The translations under genes were made by a program, and so were the position numbers. Under the pieces are notes generated by a model that ran no database searches, had not been told where the DNA came from, and saw only the letters and a list, made by a program, of their open reading frames with translations. Below are positions 7,710 through 14,055 of a DNA stretch of 28,536 bases, piece after piece. The stretch comes from a virus. The stretch is taken from positions 1 through 28,536 of the IMG/VR virus record IMGVR_UViG_3300031566_000284. One strand, 5' to 3'. Every line of letters starts with the position of its first letter. Position 1 is the first letter of the stretch.

Positions 7710-7713
7710 TCAA
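7685..7713 (-). promoter_or_regulatory. Sigma70-type promoter P1 with consensus -10 box
   Basis: Minus strand TTGACT (7713-7708), 17-base spacer, TATAAT (7690-7685). The -35 box overlaps the last codon and stop of the Com-like gene. It is the upstream member of a tandem pair that restarts transcription after the sugar block. Confidence 0.75.
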
Positions 7714-7910
7714 CCTCTTTTCTTTACCTCCCTCGCTGGGGGCCTACCATTCTCGAACTCCCAGATCACCAGGCGACCACACTTCCCGCAAACATGCTCT
7801 ACAGATCCCTCCGCTTTGACGAGCATCTCACGGAACAGCAGACGCCCACACTGGCAGCGCATCGTGCGCCAGCGGGTCTTCTCTTTCGGCTCTAGTTCGC
7901 TAGCGCGCAT
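7710..7910 (-). CDS. Com-like zinc-ribbon protein
   Basis: 66 aa. ATG 7910 overlaps the 3' end of the GT gene; an internal ATG at 7862 would give a 50 aa product beginning MRCQCGRLLFRE. The core, MRCQCGRLLFRE then a second knuckle CGKCGRLVIWEF, is the layout of Mu Com: two CxxC-type knuckles about 25 residues apart with LLF after the first. Com is a small zinc protein that binds mRNA and activates translation of the Mu DNA modification gene mom. Com-like proteins are common in phages and usually have no known target. It is the last gene of the sugar block. Confidence 0.68.
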   Translation of the reverse strand: MRASELEPKEKTRWRTMRCQCGRLLFREMLVKAEGSVEHVCGKCGRLVIWEFENGRPPAREVKKRG

Positions 7911-8661
7911 CGGCTTTGTCCACCGTCAGGTGCTTGCAGATCGTCGGGACATACCAGGCCCGGTAGCCCGCCCTGAAGGCCTCCAATGCGAAGCCCACGT
8001 CCTCCTGCCGCCCCCTGGCGTCTGTTTGCCACCGCGCCGCCAGGAGCAAGTCGCGGGAATACCAGCAGACGGCCCCCGCCGCGAGGCAGGCTTCATGTGT
8101 GGGGTCATGTGGGTCGCCGCTTCGTGGCTCGCGCCCTCCGCTGCCGCCGCCGACCTGCATTCGTTCTTGCGCCACCGGAAGGGGCCGGAAATGGCTCACC
8201 AGGCCACCCTGCGTTGCGACCTCTCGGAGCTTGAAGACATTCCAGTATCTCCCATCGGGGCTGTTTCGCACCAAGCCGGCGGCCCAATCCTTCTGGCTGC
8301 CAACCAAGTCCTGAAGAAGCCGAGAGGGCGCCGCGATATCGGAATCCACGGAGAGCAGGCCATCACAGCCAAGGCCTAGGGCAGTTTCGGCCAAGATGTT
8401 GCGCATGGTCGCTAGGCGGCCGTATTCTATCCTCCCATTCTCCCGGCTTCTGTTGTAATGCGGGCCGGGAATCGTGACCTCTACGACTGCCCCTTCAACG
8501 GCAGGCCCGATGGGCAATGGCGTTTGCCACTTAGAGATTCGCTCGTCGCAAACAAAGGCCCAGCGGAGTTCGAGTCCCGTCGTGTCCAGCCGCTCCAGGC
8601 TGCGGAACCACGGCTCTATAGTCCAGCGGTCATGAACGATGCCGCCGATAGCTACTCTCAT
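7900..8661 (-). CDS. GT-A fold glycosyltransferase (GT2-like)
   Basis: 253 aa. GGGAG precedes ATG 8661, which overlaps the stop of the small upstream gene (ATGA). The start is MRVAIGGIVHDRWTIEPWF. The nucleotide-sugar binding acid motif appears as DGLLSVDSDIAAP at about residues 100-112 (DSD in place of DxD). Later there is YSRDLLLAARWQ and RQEDVGFALEAFRAGYRAWY, resembling the ED-type catalytic segment of GT-A enzymes, and KHLTVD at the end. It would transfer a sugar from a nucleotide sugar to an unknown acceptor. It is the last enzyme of the sugar block. Confidence 0.72.
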   Translation of the reverse strand: MRVAIGGIVHDRWTIEPWFRSLERLDTTGLELRWAFVCDERISKWQTPLPIGPAVEGAVVEVTIPGPHYNRSRENGRIEYGRLATMRNILAETALGLGCDGLLSVDSDIAAPSRLLQDLVGSQKDWAAGLVRNSPDGRYWNVFKLREVATQGGLVSHFRPLPVAQERMQVGGGSGGREPRSGDPHDPTHEACLAAGAVCWYSRDLLLAARWQTDARGRQEDVGFALEAFRAGYRAWYVPTICKHLTVDKADAR

Positions 8662-8786
8662 ATTACGATCTCCCGCTCAATGCGCCTCTCAATGTTGCGC
8701 TTAGTTATCGGACGCGCTTTCCGTGCGATTGTAGCCGCCTTCCGCCGCCGATACTCCAGGTAGCGCGCTTGGTAGTCGTCACTCAT
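8658..8786 (-). CDS. Small highly basic protein, 42 aa
   Basis: ATG 8786 lies inside the end of the upstream methyltransferase gene, and its TGA overlaps the next ATG (ATGA), so it fills the gap exactly. The peptide starts MSDDYQARYLEYRRRKAAT and is an Arg/Lys-rich amphipathic helix ending RRIEREIVI. The precise fit between neighbours is the main evidence that it is translated; the ribosome site is weak. Function unknown. It may be an adaptor or RNA-binding peptide, or serve mainly to couple translation to the GT gene. Confidence 0.6.
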   Translation of the reverse strand: MSDDYQARYLEYRRRKAATIARKARPITKRNIERRIEREIVI

Positions 8787-9396
8787 GCGGATCTCTTCGC
8801 AGCTTCGCCGCCGCCTCGCTGGTTGGCGCCCGCCTCAGCAGCTCCCCCGGCGGAAAGTGCGCCGTCTGAATCGGCAGTATGTCGCGCCCATCAGCGAATC
8901 CCAAGGGCCCCTGCCACGACGCCCTCCATTCCTCATAGCCGATGTGCTTGGCGGCCATTTCCGGGTCATGTTCCTTGTAGGCCAGTAGCTTCCAGTAGAG
9001 GCGAAAGGCCGTATGTTCCATCTCGATTGTTATGAAGGTTGCCGGGCTGTAGTAATACCAGGCATGCCCCGGCCGGAAATACTCCATGTTCTCCGGGTGC
9101 CAGCAGGTGCGGTGGGTTGGGTCTGACCAGGCTGCGGGGTTATACACCATGTTTGGCGTCTCTACCTCGCAGATCGCCCCGTGGCAGCAGACGCGCCACA
9201 TCTCGCCCATCGAGTGCATCTTGTCGCGGAGATGCTCGAAGACGTCCGAGGCGAAAACCTGCTCCACAGAACCGTCCTCCCAGGGCCAGGGTTCGTTCAG
9301 GTCGCAAACTCTATCTATCCCGATCAGAGGCATGATGTCCACATTCTCCCAGCCTGGGCGCAAATCGGTTCCGCAACCTAGATTCAGCTTGAGCAT
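8779..9396 (-). CDS. Class I SAM-dependent methyltransferase
   Basis: 205 aa. GAAGGGG precedes ATG 9396. Motif I reads KLNLGCGTDLRPGWENVDI at residues 3-21, giving the Gly-rich SAM loop and the Asp at the end of strand 2. A motif IV region follows (QVFASDVFEHL) and then SDPTHRTCWHPENMEYF. This LNLGCG...GWxNVD opening is typical of small methyltransferases in polysaccharide clusters. It may methylate a sugar or a sugar-nucleotide made by neighbouring enzymes. Its start overlaps the end of a glycosyltransferase remnant. Confidence 0.78.
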   Translation of the reverse strand: MLKLNLGCGTDLRPGWENVDIMPLIGIDRVCDLNEPWPWEDGSVEQVFASDVFEHLRDKMHSMGEMWRVCCHGAICEVETPNMVYNPAAWSDPTHRTCWHPENMEYFRPGHAWYYYSPATFITIEMEHTAFRLYWKLLAYKEHDPEMAAKHIGYEEWRASWQGPLGFADGRDILPIQTAHFPPGELLRRAPTSEAAAKLRRDPHE

Positions 9397-9518
9397 ATCA
9401 CCCCTTCCTCACGCATATCGTTGTGTAGACCCCGCCACCGCAGCGCGCGGCCGAGGTAGAGCATGTGCTGCTCGACGCCGCCGAGGGCCATCACGGACTG
9501 GAGGAGGACGATCCTCAC
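9384..9518 (-). pseudogene. Remnant of a GT4-type glycosyltransferase (N-terminus only)
   Basis: GTG 9518 overlaps the previous stop (GTGA), with GAGAGG upstream, so the stub can still be translated. The first about 33 residues are a textbook GT4 N-terminal Rossmann opening: RIVLLQSVMALGGVEQHM, then LYLGRALRWRG. The frame then leaves the family pattern and ends after 44 codons inside the next methyltransferase gene. A full enzyme would need about 300 more residues. A deletion has joined the first helix directly to the leader of the methyltransferase gene. The intact GT4 in this window (12276-13265) has a comparable opening but is not the same sequence. Confidence 0.62.
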
Positions 9519-9754
9519 TTTTGGCCTCTCATCAGACACCAGCACGCGTAGCAGATCTCATGCTCCAACGGTTCCTCCACCGGCACCCACTCCTGGCTGT
9601 CATTGTCGCGCTTGCGGCCGCAGACGGCGGTCTCTTCATCGGCCATCGCGTGGACGCAGCCTTGGCGGTCGGGGCGCGGGACGCAGCGAAGGCGGGCGTA
9701 GTTGACAGTGCCAGGATAAGATGATAGACTCTTCACAATGGAGGCCACAGTCAT
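9515..9754 (-). CDS. Cysteine-rich small protein, copy 1
   Basis: The conserved core reads YARLRCVPRP, then CVHAMADEE, then SQEWVPVEEPLEHEICYACW. It aligns over its length with the protein at 11895-12086 (same SQEW, PLEHE and CxxCW positions). The start is unclear: ATG 9754 and GTG 9736 are in frame, but the segment matching the paralogue's ATG (near 9710) reads as a GTC codon. That segment overlaps the -35 box of the plus-strand HNH promoter. The stop overlaps the next start (GTGA). Probably a zinc-binding protein of unknown role, translationally coupled to a glycosyltransferase (now a stub). Confidence 0.55.
   Translation of the reverse strand: MTVASIVKSLSSYPGTVNYARLRCVPRPDRQGCVHAMADEETAVCGRKRDNDSQEWVPVEEPLEHEICYACWCLMRGQK
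9702..9730 (+). promoter_or_regulatory. Sigma70-type promoter for HNH gene 1
   Basis: TTGACA (9702-9707), 17-base spacer, TAGACT (9725-9730). The start would be near 9737, 16 bases before the HNH ATG. It faces against the late genes. Confidence 0.75.
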
Positions 9755-10268
9755 GCTCCGGTACCCGAAGAAGAGTAGGCCCGGCCCGCTCCACCCCCTC
9801 TGGAAGGGCGGCCGCAAGACCGATGAACGCGGATACGTTCGAATCTGGATCGGTTGCAGGAAATGGAAGTATGAACATCGGCTAGTGATGGAGCGGTTGT
9901 TGGGCCGGCCGTTGCTACGATCTGAGTCAGTCCACCACAAGAATGGCAATCGAGGCGATAACCGGTCTGGGAATCTAGAACTCTACTCGCCCTCCAGCCA
10001 CATGGTCCACCACTGGCGAGAGGGAGATATTGAGGCCTTCGGACGACCCCCGCGCCAGCAACCAGTATGTCACCCCGACCGCCCCTATTATTGCAAAGGC
10101 ATGTGCAAGCAGTGCTATAGCCGACGAAGTGCGCGCGAATGGGCGCTTGCGAATCCGGAGCGGAGGCGACAGCAAGGTCGCCTTTACTACCAGCGGCATC
10201 TCGAACAAGAGCGCGCCCGAAGCAGGATAAAGAGCCGGTGTCAGCGCCTGCAGAAGAAACTCGCGTAG
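9753..10268 (+). CDS. HNH homing endonuclease 1 (antisense to late genes)
   Basis: 171 aa. ATG 9753 has GGAGG seven bases upstream, better than the in-frame ATG at 9738. The N-terminal half has the HNH_3 layout: LWKGGRKTDERGYVRIWIG, EHRLVMERLLGRPLL, SVHHKNGNRGDN, then SGNLELY. The second half holds a CHPDRPYYCKGMCKQCY zinc-type motif and a basic helical tail for DNA binding. Free-standing HNH endonucleases of this type cut genomes lacking the gene and spread by repair. It fits exactly between the stop of a methyltransferase (10272) and the cysteine-rich gene, on the opposite strand, with its own promoter. About half its residues match HNH 3 (15848-16438). Confidence 0.88.
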   Translation: MLRYPKKSRPGPLHPLWKGGRKTDERGYVRIWIGCRKWKYEHRLVMERLLGRPLLRSESVHHKNGNRGDNRSGNLELYSPSSHMVHHWREGDIEAFGRPPRQQPVCHPDRPYYCKGMCKQCYSRRSAREWALANPERRRQQGRLYYQRHLEQERARSRIKSRCQRLQKKLA

Positions 10269-10271
10269 CGC

Positions 10272-11147
10272 TCATAGTTTCTGCACCCTCATCGTAGTAT
10301 AGTTCCCGAATGCAGGGGGCACTAGGCACTCCACTCGTAGGCCTGGATCGTCATCATGTAGTAACCGCCGCAGGTCTTGTTCCGTGAACGCATGCAGGTG
10401 CATGGACCAGCCATCGTCCCACGGAGTGGTTGTCAGTAGAGTTCCTCTTGTAGCATCAAGCAGTGCATCGCAGGTTGGTTGCAACAGCCGGGTCGGCACG
10501 TGCTCAAGCGTCTCTTGGCAGCAGACGATATCGAATGGCTCAAGGACTGGTAGGACTTCATGTAGTGGCCCGGCGCGGAAGCCGAGATACCTCCCCCTAT
10601 CCTCTGGCTTCAACCATGACACTCGCTCCTCGATGATCGGCTCCATGCCTCCTGCTATGTCGCAACCGCCAGCCCTGTGTCCGCGTTGTAGGAGTTCACA
10701 GAGAAGGGTGCCCTGCCAGCAGCCCGCGTCGAGGGTAGCGGGGTGATCAATGCTCAGGTGCTCCCGCTCCTGATCTACCAGGGCAAGGAACTGCGCCCAC
10801 CTCGCCGCCTGGCCACACTCAAACCTTATCCCGCCTCCCTCCAGGCGAATAACCTTGTCGTCAAACACATTCCCCCGGTGCAGCTGGAAGATCAAGTCGT
10901 TGAAGGCGGCCCAGGCCTCGAATGGCATAGCGTCAGCGGCTTCTCGCAGCGTGGACACTTCGGCGTCGTCTGTCCCCCCGTCTGCATATAAGACAGGCCT
11001 CACTACATCCCACAAAGCTATTTGCTCTTCATCCTTGGGCTGGAATAGCACGGCGCGTCTAAGGGCCTGCCGCTGCAAGGGAGTGCAAGCTGAGAGCGTC
11101 TCCACAACTCGTTGTGCTAGATCGCATCCTGTTAGACTGGTAGACAT
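10272..11147 (-). CDS. Class I SAM-dependent methyltransferase with helical N-domain
   Basis: 291 aa. GGAG lies ten bases before ATG 11147, which overlaps the upstream GT-D gene by 16 bases. Residues 1-130 are mostly helical with no recognised family. The methyltransferase fold begins near residue 137: TLDAGCWQGTLLCELLQRGH (motif I, GxxxG form), then GCDIA, and FDIVCCQETLEHVP at about residue 205, the usual E-HV motif before strand 5. The TLLTTTPWDDGW segment follows. This resembles O-methyltransferases of glycan clusters more than DNA methyltransferases, which have an N/DPPY motif that is absent here. Confidence 0.75.
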   Translation of the reverse strand: MSTSLTGCDLAQRVVETLSACTPLQRQALRRAVLFQPKDEEQIALWDVVRPVLYADGGTDDAEVSTLREAADAMPFEAWAAFNDLIFQLHRGNVFDDKVIRLEGGGIRFECGQAARWAQFLALVDQEREHLSIDHPATLDAGCWQGTLLCELLQRGHRAGGCDIAGGMEPIIEERVSWLKPEDRGRYLGFRAGPLHEVLPVLEPFDIVCCQETLEHVPTRLLQPTCDALLDATRGTLLTTTPWDDGWSMHLHAFTEQDLRRLLHDDDPGLRVECLVPPAFGNYTTMRVQKL

Positions 11148-11902
11148 TGATCTGCCGCTCCCGCATGTCGATAGTGTTGCATCGTCCCCTCCGGACTATC
11201 CGGGCAACAGGTATTCAGCCGGTATTGCCAATGGGGTTCGTTGAATTGGAGGTTGTGATCGGGGGCATGCCCCCAGTCTATGCCGATTTTGCCCAACCCC
11301 TTCGCGCAGTCGCAGACGGGAAGTGCCCATACCCCAAGGCTTGCCATAATCACCCTCGCTTCTGAGGCCTCTATCGCCCGGAAGATTCCCCTTAGTTCGC
11401 GTTCGTTTGATGGCGTTGACTGACCTCGATAGACCTTGGCCTTCTCGCCCAGGCCCAGCGGGCGTAGATAGTCAGCTAGCCACCTCTCCATAGGTTCACC
11501 AATCAAGAAGAGTGGCTCCTGCCTCAGCACCCGCTCGACAAAGCTGCGTCGAAGACCCATGTGTAGATTCACCCAGGCATAGGCGCTTCGCTCATAGAGC
11601 GCAGGTAGCAATCCGAATGCTTCCATCCAGAAGCCCAGCCAGGGGTCTTGATGCCAGCCCACCCAGTCGGCATTGCGGATTGCCTGAATCGAGCTTCGCC
11701 GAAGCATCCCCAAGTCGCTAGTGGAGGCCACGCGGTTCTCTACGTGGCTAAGTGGAGCATGAGCCATACCCAATATCTTTAGTTCGCCATCGCCAAGTCT
11801 TACTAGCGACCAAGGCCGGCCCTCTTCGAGTGCTGAGTAAAGGCTGGTCAGCGTCTCGCGGATAGGCTGCGCGATCGGTTCCTTCGGACTTGCCTCAGTC
11901 AC
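11132..11902 (-). CDS. GT-D fold glycosyltransferase (DUF1792-like), copy 3
   Basis: 256 aa. Starts at GTG 11902, overlapping the cysteine-rich gene. The N-terminal motif SLVRLGDGELKILG at residues 32-45 is the hallmark of GT-D enzymes, whose DxE motif binds the metal and nucleotide sugar. A SNERELRGIFRAI segment, a strand VIMASLGVWALPVC and IGIDWGHAPD fit the C-terminal half of this fold. GT-D enzymes extend glycans on surface glycoproteins in some bacteria. Two further GT-D-like genes lie upstream (13268-14050, 14056-14826), more similar to each other than to this one. Confidence 0.72.
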   Translation of the reverse strand: MTEASPKEPIAQPIRETLTSLYSALEEGRPWSLVRLGDGELKILGMAHAPLSHVENRVASTSDLGMLRRSSIQAIRNADWVGWHQDPWLGFWMEAFGLLPALYERSAYAWVNLHMGLRRSFVERVLRQEPLFLIGEPMERWLADYLRPLGLGEKAKVYRGQSTPSNERELRGIFRAIEASEARVIMASLGVWALPVCDCAKGLGKIGIDWGHAPDHNLQFNEPHWQYRLNTCCPDSPEGTMQHYRHAGAADQCLPV

Positions 11903-12086
11903 TATGTTTGATCCTCCAGCACAGAATGCAGACCTCGTGCTCCAGGGGTGCTTCGACTTCTTCCCACTCCTGGCTCTTGTTCGTTGGCGCGGCCCCGCAT
12001 AGGGCTTGAGCTTCAGTGTTCATCGCGTGCACCGGACTCGTAAGCTCTGGCTTACTCCGGCAACAGATACGAGCATATTCCGTCAT
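11895..12086 (-). CDS. Cysteine-rich small protein, copy 2
   Basis: 63 aa. GGAG lies ahead of ATG 12086; an in-frame TTG two codons upstream is less likely. The sequence MTEYARICCRSKPELTS, then HAMNTEAQALCG, then SQEWEEVEAPLEHEVCILCW matches copy 1 (9515-9754) throughout. Four or more cysteines in CC, C and CxxCW positions suggest metal binding. It overlaps the start of the GT-D gene that follows, just as copy 1 overlaps a glycosyltransferase stub, so the pairing with a glycosyltransferase is repeated. Function unknown. Confidence 0.68.
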   Translation of the reverse strand: MTEYARICCRSKPELTSPVHAMNTEAQALCGAAPTNKSQEWEEVEAPLEHEVCILCWRIKHSD

Positions 12087-12100
12087 CCTCAATCTCCAGG

Positions 12101-12129
12101 TTGTCTCGCGTAGGCAGCATAGCTTTATT
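12101..12129 (+). promoter_or_regulatory. Possible weak promoter of the HNH relic
   Basis: TTGTCT (12101-12106), 17-base spacer, TTTATT (12124-12129). It is in the same relative place as the strong promoters of the two intact plus-strand HNH genes, but decayed. Supported only by that analogy. Confidence 0.3.
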
Positions 12130-12147
12130 CATGACCCAACCCCTACG

Positions 12148-12306
12148 ATTATCGCAAAAACGCCGATTTGCCATCCCGACCGGAAGCATCGTGCCCTCGG
12201 CCTCTGCGACCAATGTTACGAAAGAATAATGTCTCGCAAGTGGCGACGAGAACACGCTGGCTATCATCGTCGGTATTATCCTCGGCTGTCCAGCACTGCC
12301 ATATAA
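12148..12306 (+). pseudogene. Relic of an HNH homing endonuclease (zinc-motif domain only)
   Basis: The plus-strand frame reads CHPDRKHRALGLCDQCY, then MSRKWRREHAGYHRRYY, and stops at 12306. This is the second domain of the HNH proteins at 9753-10268 and 15848-16438 (CHPDRP...GxCxxCY plus basic helix). The HNH domain itself is missing, and no good start codon or ribosome site is in frame. The relic lies between the cysteine-rich gene copy 2 and the GT4 gene, whose 3' end it overlaps by 31 bases. That is the same kind of site occupied by the intact HNH genes. A short independent protein is possible but less likely. Confidence 0.6.
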
Positions 12307-13265
12307 AGATTACGAATCTTCCTACACTGTATTTCCAGACTATGCTCCCGCTCGATGTAGGCTCTTATCGCCTTCCGTTCCGTGAGAAAGTCTTCTTTCT
12401 GCGCACTCCGAAACTGGGACAGAACGAACTTGGGCGACGGGTCCGAAGCATCATGCGGCCAACGCTGCGCCGCCCATTGGTCGCGACTAAGGGCCTCCAG
12501 AAGATGGGGCTGGACAAGATGGCCGTAGGCCGGTCGGTCGGCGTAGGCTGTGCCCGAACTACCAACGATGACGAGACGCCCCGCCGCTGCCGCCTCCATC
12601 GCTGTATTCGCTGCCGCGAAGACGGTGCGATAGCGATAGATGGTATCTTCTGTCGGCTTGTAGTCGAACCACGGAGCACATTCCTGTGGGGGCCAATCCG
12701 GCAGTTCGGTTTCGCCTACGGTAGTCCCATAGCAATCCACCTTGATCGTAGGGTCAAGGCTGCAAACCTTCTTGACATTGATCGCCTTGAATGCTCGCCC
12801 GACAAAACACGATCCCTCGCCCAGCTCCTTCCGGAAGGGGAACTTCTCCAGGTTGACCCAGTTGTAAATGGTCGTCACCGGTGGTAGGTTGAGATACTCA
12901 ACACAGATGATGCCGGCCCAGGGCAGTTCGGGCATTGGTTGTGTCACGCCATGCATGGTGAATACCGCAGGAATCCGTAGCTCCTTCGGTAGGCAGGCTG
13001 ACCACTGAATGTCGAAGAGGTCGCCTTTCAACTCGTCAGCCATATAGACGAGAAAGTCCTCGTAGACTTCGCCCGGCCCCATCATGATTATTCTATCCGA
13101 GGGGACGCCACACTGGCCGTAAAGTGTTGCCCGACCATAATGACCCCATCCGGACGCCAAGAGCCAGCACTCATCCCCATTGTCAAGAAGCCAGCGCATT
13201 AGCTCCCCCATGCGCCGCTCACATCCCCCGCCCTGGAGAATGCCGTAGGCGAAAATGATTCGCAT
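12276..13265 (-). CDS. GT4-type glycosyltransferase
   Basis: 329 aa. GGAAGG precedes ATG 13265, three bases after the upstream stop. It begins MRIIFAYGILQGGGCERRM then GELMRWLLDNGDECWLLASG, the classic GT-B N-terminal Rossmann opening. The middle has VFTMHGVTQ and VTTIYNWVNLEKFPF (the GT4 N-V-x-x-x-F linker), then GSCFVGRAFKAINVKKV. The C-terminal domain has VFAAANTAMEAAAAGRLVIVG, equivalent to the E-x(7)-E donor-binding region. It would use a nucleotide sugar to extend a glycan. Length is a little short for GT4 but no domain appears missing. Confidence 0.78.
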   Translation of the reverse strand: MRIIFAYGILQGGGCERRMGELMRWLLDNGDECWLLASGWGHYGRATLYGQCGVPSDRIIMMGPGEVYEDFLVYMADELKGDLFDIQWSACLPKELRIPAVFTMHGVTQPMPELPWAGIICVEYLNLPPVTTIYNWVNLEKFPFRKELGEGSCFVGRAFKAINVKKVCSLDPTIKVDCYGTTVGETELPDWPPQECAPWFDYKPTEDTIYRYRTVFAAANTAMEAAAAGRLVIVGSSGTAYADRPAYGHLVQPHLLEALSRDQWAAQRWPHDASDPSPKFVLSQFRSAQKEDFLTERKAIRAYIEREHSLEIQCRKIRNLYMAVLDSRG

Positions 13266-13267
13266 CT

Positions 13268-14050
13268 TCACCCTTCCTCCAGATACCACGAGTGGACTTG
13301 CTTCCAGCGATCCCCCGTCTCGTCCCAGGGCGAATGCAAACGATCAAGAGCTTGGCCCATGTCCAAGGCGGGGATCGCATACCTCTCTGCAATCTCAACG
13401 CAGAGGTGGGCTGCTCGGGGGCCGGCGCCGATCAGTGCTATATCCGGTCGCCAATTGGCAAGGCAGGACGTCTCGTAAAGTCTATTGATGTCAGCCAAAG
13501 CTTTCCCGGAGCCGGACAAGCCATTCTCCAGCACGATCGGCGTGACTGTAGCTGGCTTCCATTCGTGAGGGCCGGGGATGTAGGCCTTGAGGTCGGTCGA
13601 CAGATCGCCACTCTCCAAGGCCTTTGCGACCTCCACAGCGTGGTTATTTACCACTAGCACTCGCCGTTTCTCCATTAGACCCCAGAGCCAGAGGTCGAAC
13701 AGCAGGTAGAACACCACAAGCCGATCTACGATCTGAGCGTCAGGCCGCAGCTTGATATCCCACAAGCGGAGTGTCGCCTCGGTTTTCGGCCTCATCTGCG
13801 GCCAGCGCGCGCAAGGGCCGGAATGAGCGATGCCAATGAACCGCAACCGCTCTATCGCTTCAGCCAATTGCTTCGCCGCCGACTCGGCCTCGCCCGTCAC
13901 CCCCATCGTGGACAGCCAATGCCAGGTCTGAAAACCCTTGCCCGCCCAGAGAAGACCGGCCTCACTTTCGCACAGAGTAGCGAGCGAAGCCGGTTCCTTC
14001 CTTTCCATTGCCAGCGCAAGGTCTACCGCTACTCCAGCCGTATCTAGCAT
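13268..14050 (-). CDS. GT-D-like glycosyltransferase, copy 2, altered DxE motif
   Basis: 260 aa. GGAGGAAGG lies nine bases before ATG 14050. It aligns along its length with the upstream gene: RKEPASLATLCESEAGLLW against the SLISMADGESAVLW of copy 1. Shared segments are LRLWDIKLRPDA, FYLLFDLWLWGLMEKRRVLVV, LIGAGPRAAHL and the YLEEG end. The DGE expected in GT-D enzymes is ESE here, so metal or donor binding may be changed. It probably arose by tandem duplication followed by divergence. The pair may act as a complex or on successive linkages. Confidence 0.65.
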   Translation of the reverse strand: MLDTAGVAVDLALAMERKEPASLATLCESEAGLLWAGKGFQTWHWLSTMGVTGEAESAAKQLAEAIERLRFIGIAHSGPCARWPQMRPKTEATLRLWDIKLRPDAQIVDRLVVFYLLFDLWLWGLMEKRRVLVVNNHAVEVAKALESGDLSTDLKAYIPGPHEWKPATVTPIVLENGLSGSGKALADINRLYETSCLANWRPDIALIGAGPRAAHLCVEIAERYAIPALDMGQALDRLHSPWDETGDRWKQVHSWYLEEG

Positions 14051-14055
14051 TGTCT

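Noticed and set aside
8560-8590. T-arm-like GTTCGAGTCCC suggesting a tRNA
   Set aside because: No acceptor, D or anticodon stem around it, and it lies inside a well-supported glycosyltransferase gene.
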